6,183 nt of DNA from Bryobacterales bacterium (lineage in GTDB: Bacteria > Acidobacteriota > Terriglobia > Bryobacterales > Bryobacteraceae), in assembly GCA_003164075.1 (NCBI GenBank), contig PLRZ01000372.1:779-6961 (forward strand), in the 5' to 3' direction. The notes under the pieces are model-generated. The model was given only the letters and a program-made list of their open reading frames with translations. It was not told where the DNA came from and made no database searches. This document shows positions 4,882 to 6,183 of this stretch, one piece after another (the stretch's first letter is position 1; each line of letters starts with the position of its first letter). A program made the position numbers and the translations under genes.

Positions 4882-6183
4882 TGGCCGGAAGGCGATGTTG
4901 CCGCGCTGCGGATCGTCCTGCAACGAAGTGGTGCAGTTCCACAGACACGCGCCGCAATGCACGCACTTCTCGCGGTCGAACATCGGGACGCCCATCGGAC
5001 CGGCCGTGATGGCCTGCCCCGAGCACATCTCGATGCACAGCTTGGTCGCACAGCGTTCACAGAAATCGGGGTAAATGAAGCTCACGTGGTCGGCGAATCC
5101 CCCCGGCGCCTGCACTTTGCCGCCGATCAGCAGCGCGTCCTGGTGCGTGATCAGAAGCTGGCCGTCGAAGGGAATCGCGGGCCAGCCGCAACGCTCCATC
5201 AGCGCATCGTGACACGAGACTCCGCGGCGCCGGCAGTCGGCGACCATCTGCTCCAGTTCCGCCGGGGAGATTTTGCCGCGGTAATAGTCCGCCAACTGCG
5301 GCATCAGCCCGGGCTCGCCGGCCAGCGAGTGCTTTCCCTTGGTGAATCCGGCCAGCGCCATGCCGATCAGTCCGGTGACCACCCCGCGGTGGAAGCCGTC
5401 GCGAGCCTTTTCGGCCACTCGCCCTTCCTGTTCCACCCAACTGGCGCGCCGCCGCGCCACATACGTCCGCTCCAGGTTTTCGCGGTCCAGAGGCTTGCCC
5501 GCGCGCAGCAGTTCCAACACCGCCTCGGCCAGTTGCGACCCGGTAGTCCAAGCCTCATCCACGCCCGACCCGGTCAGCACGTTGGTGCTGCCGGAACCCT
5601 CGCCGATGCGCGCGAAACCATTGCCCGCCAGTATCGGTTCCCCGCGCCGGCCCGATTCCTGTAACGATTTCGCTCCCCACGATCGTAATTTCCCGCCCCG
5701 CAGATACTGCCACAAATACGGATGCAGCAGGAAATGCTGCAGGTACCGGTATGACGACCGCATGGGGCTGCGGAACCACGAGGGGACGAAAATCCCCACC
5801 GTGGCCACATGGCCGGGATGCACGTACAGGAAGCCGAAAATCTCCGGCTCCGGATAGCCCAAAGTATGGAACACCGTGCCGGGCTCCAGCGTGCAGGTTT
5901 CCGGCAGGTCCACCACCATCTTCATGCCCACGGCCCACTCGCGTTGATGATGGCCGTCCGGCATCCCGAGTTCTTCGTCCAACTGCCGTCCCACGGCGCC
6001 CACCGGTCCGTCCGCCACCACCGTCAATGCCGCGTAGATATCCATTCCGGGCATGAAACCGGCTTCCGGATTTCCGCCGCGATCCACTCCCTGGTCGCAC
6101 AGCCGGACGCCCAGCACGCGATCGCTGTCGGGGTCGAAGATGGCTTCTTCCACGGGCATTCCGGGCCAGATCTGCACCGTGCC
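4849..6183 (-). CDS. Electron-transfer flavoprotein:ubiquinone oxidoreductase-like protein, N-terminus outside the window
   Basis: Membrane-associated flavoprotein expected to pass electrons from reduced ETF to quinone. The frame is open to the window edge. 444 residues are visible; full-length relatives have about 550-600, so the N-terminal FAD-binding GxGxxG part is missing here. Numbering from the GTG at 6177: LTVVADGPVG (51-60) matches the conserved LTxFAEGxxG segment; EWAVGMK (80-86) matches YGIGLKE; GTVFHTLGYP (100-109) and FGFLY (114-118) follow; then HPYLWQYLRGGKLRSWGAKSL (152-172), which parallels the [21 protein letters not shown] block; then the FAD-contacting stretch through 192-213. 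The C-terminal domain has eight cysteines: 373, 376, 381, 385 (CxxCx4CxxxC) and 405, 408, 411, 415 (CxxCxxCxxxC), twice the four that bind the single [4Fe-4S] cluster of classical ETF-QO. A second cluster is possible. The gene ends within the 42-bp repeat. A fixC-like name is possible but not assigned. Confidence 0.88.
   Translation of the reverse strand, partial: GTVQIWPGMPVEEAIFDPDSDRVLGVRLCDQGVDRGGNPEAGFMPGMDIYAALTVVADGPVGAVGRQLDEELGMPDGHHQREWAVGMKMVVDLPETCTLEPGTVFHTLGYPEPEIFGFLYVHPGHVATVGIFVPSWFRSPMRSSYRYLQHFLLHPYLWQYLRGGKLRSWGAKSLQESGRRGEPILAGNGFARIGEGSGSTNVLTGSGVDEAWTTGSQLAEAVLELLRAGKPLDRENLERTYVARRRASWVEQEGRVAEKARDGFHRGVVTGLIGMALAGFTKGKHSLAGEPGLMPQLADYYRGKISPAELEQMVADCRRRGVSCHDALMERCGWPAIPFDGQLLITHQDALLIGGKVQAPGGFADHVSFIYPDFCERCATKLCIEMCSGQAITAGPMGVPMFDREKCVHCGACLWNCTTSLQDDPQRGNIAFRPGAGGLHSPEN

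Noticed and set aside
4628..5060. Minus-strand frames across the gap between the winged-helix and ETF-QO genes
   Set aside because: Out of frame with ETF-QO, whose own frame is supported by its cysteine motifs to the stop at 4849.
4864..5857. Long plus-strand frames and other frames within the ETF-QO gene
   Set aside because: Shadows produced by GC-rich third positions; the minus-strand frame carries all family motifs.
1..6183. tRNA, rRNA or CRISPR array
   Set aside because: No T-loop or cloverleaf pattern, no rRNA-like conserved segment, and no regularly spaced repeat series was found by eye on either strand.

Overview
This window looks like part of an acidobacterial chromosome, probably from the Solibacter/Bryobacter side of the phylum. 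The main pointer is a member of the TIGR03435 (DUF3738) family, which is expanded in such genomes. The GC-rich housekeeping genes and two other proteins of types I associate with acidobacteria fit this. The assignment rests on protein resemblance only.

Layout, left to right. (1) 90-1019, minus: a complete malate dehydrogenase gene starting at TTG, with a clear Shine-Dalgarno and a perfect TATAAT behind it. (2) 1020-1386: a GC-rich geneless stretch that contains the first copy of a 42-bp repeat. (3) 1387-2166, minus: an exported TIGR03435-family protein. (4) 2167-2959: almost 800 bases with no convincing gene, several inverted repeats, a possible insertion-sequence end, and a promoter-like sequence whose spacer contains ten consecutive C. 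(5) 2960-3184, plus: a small exported protein with six cysteines spaced as in CS-alpha-beta (defensin-like) folds. (6) 3423-3983, plus: a membrane-anchored thioredoxin-fold protein with a CAWC site. (7) 4088-4789, plus: what looks like the C-terminal half of a larger uncharacterised winged-helix protein, probably a remnant. (8) 4849-6183, minus: most of an ETF:ubiquinone oxidoreductase-like flavoprotein with an eight-cysteine iron-sulphur tail; its N-terminus lies beyond the window.

How it fits together. Malate dehydrogenase (TCA cycle) and the ETF-QO-like protein (electrons from acyl-CoA and related dehydrogenases into the quinone pool) are core energy metabolism, both on the minus strand. 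Between them is an accessory block. That block is bounded by two direct copies of a 42-bp sequence 3541 bp apart (40 of 42 identical), and the right copy is the 3' end of the ETF-QO gene including its stop codon. This is the arrangement left when DNA integrates into the 3' end of a gene and duplicates it, although no integrase is present and a dispersed repeat remains possible. Within the block, the exported six-cysteine protein and the thiol-disulphide protein are a plausible substrate-and-oxidoreductase pair. They are the most interesting part of the window.
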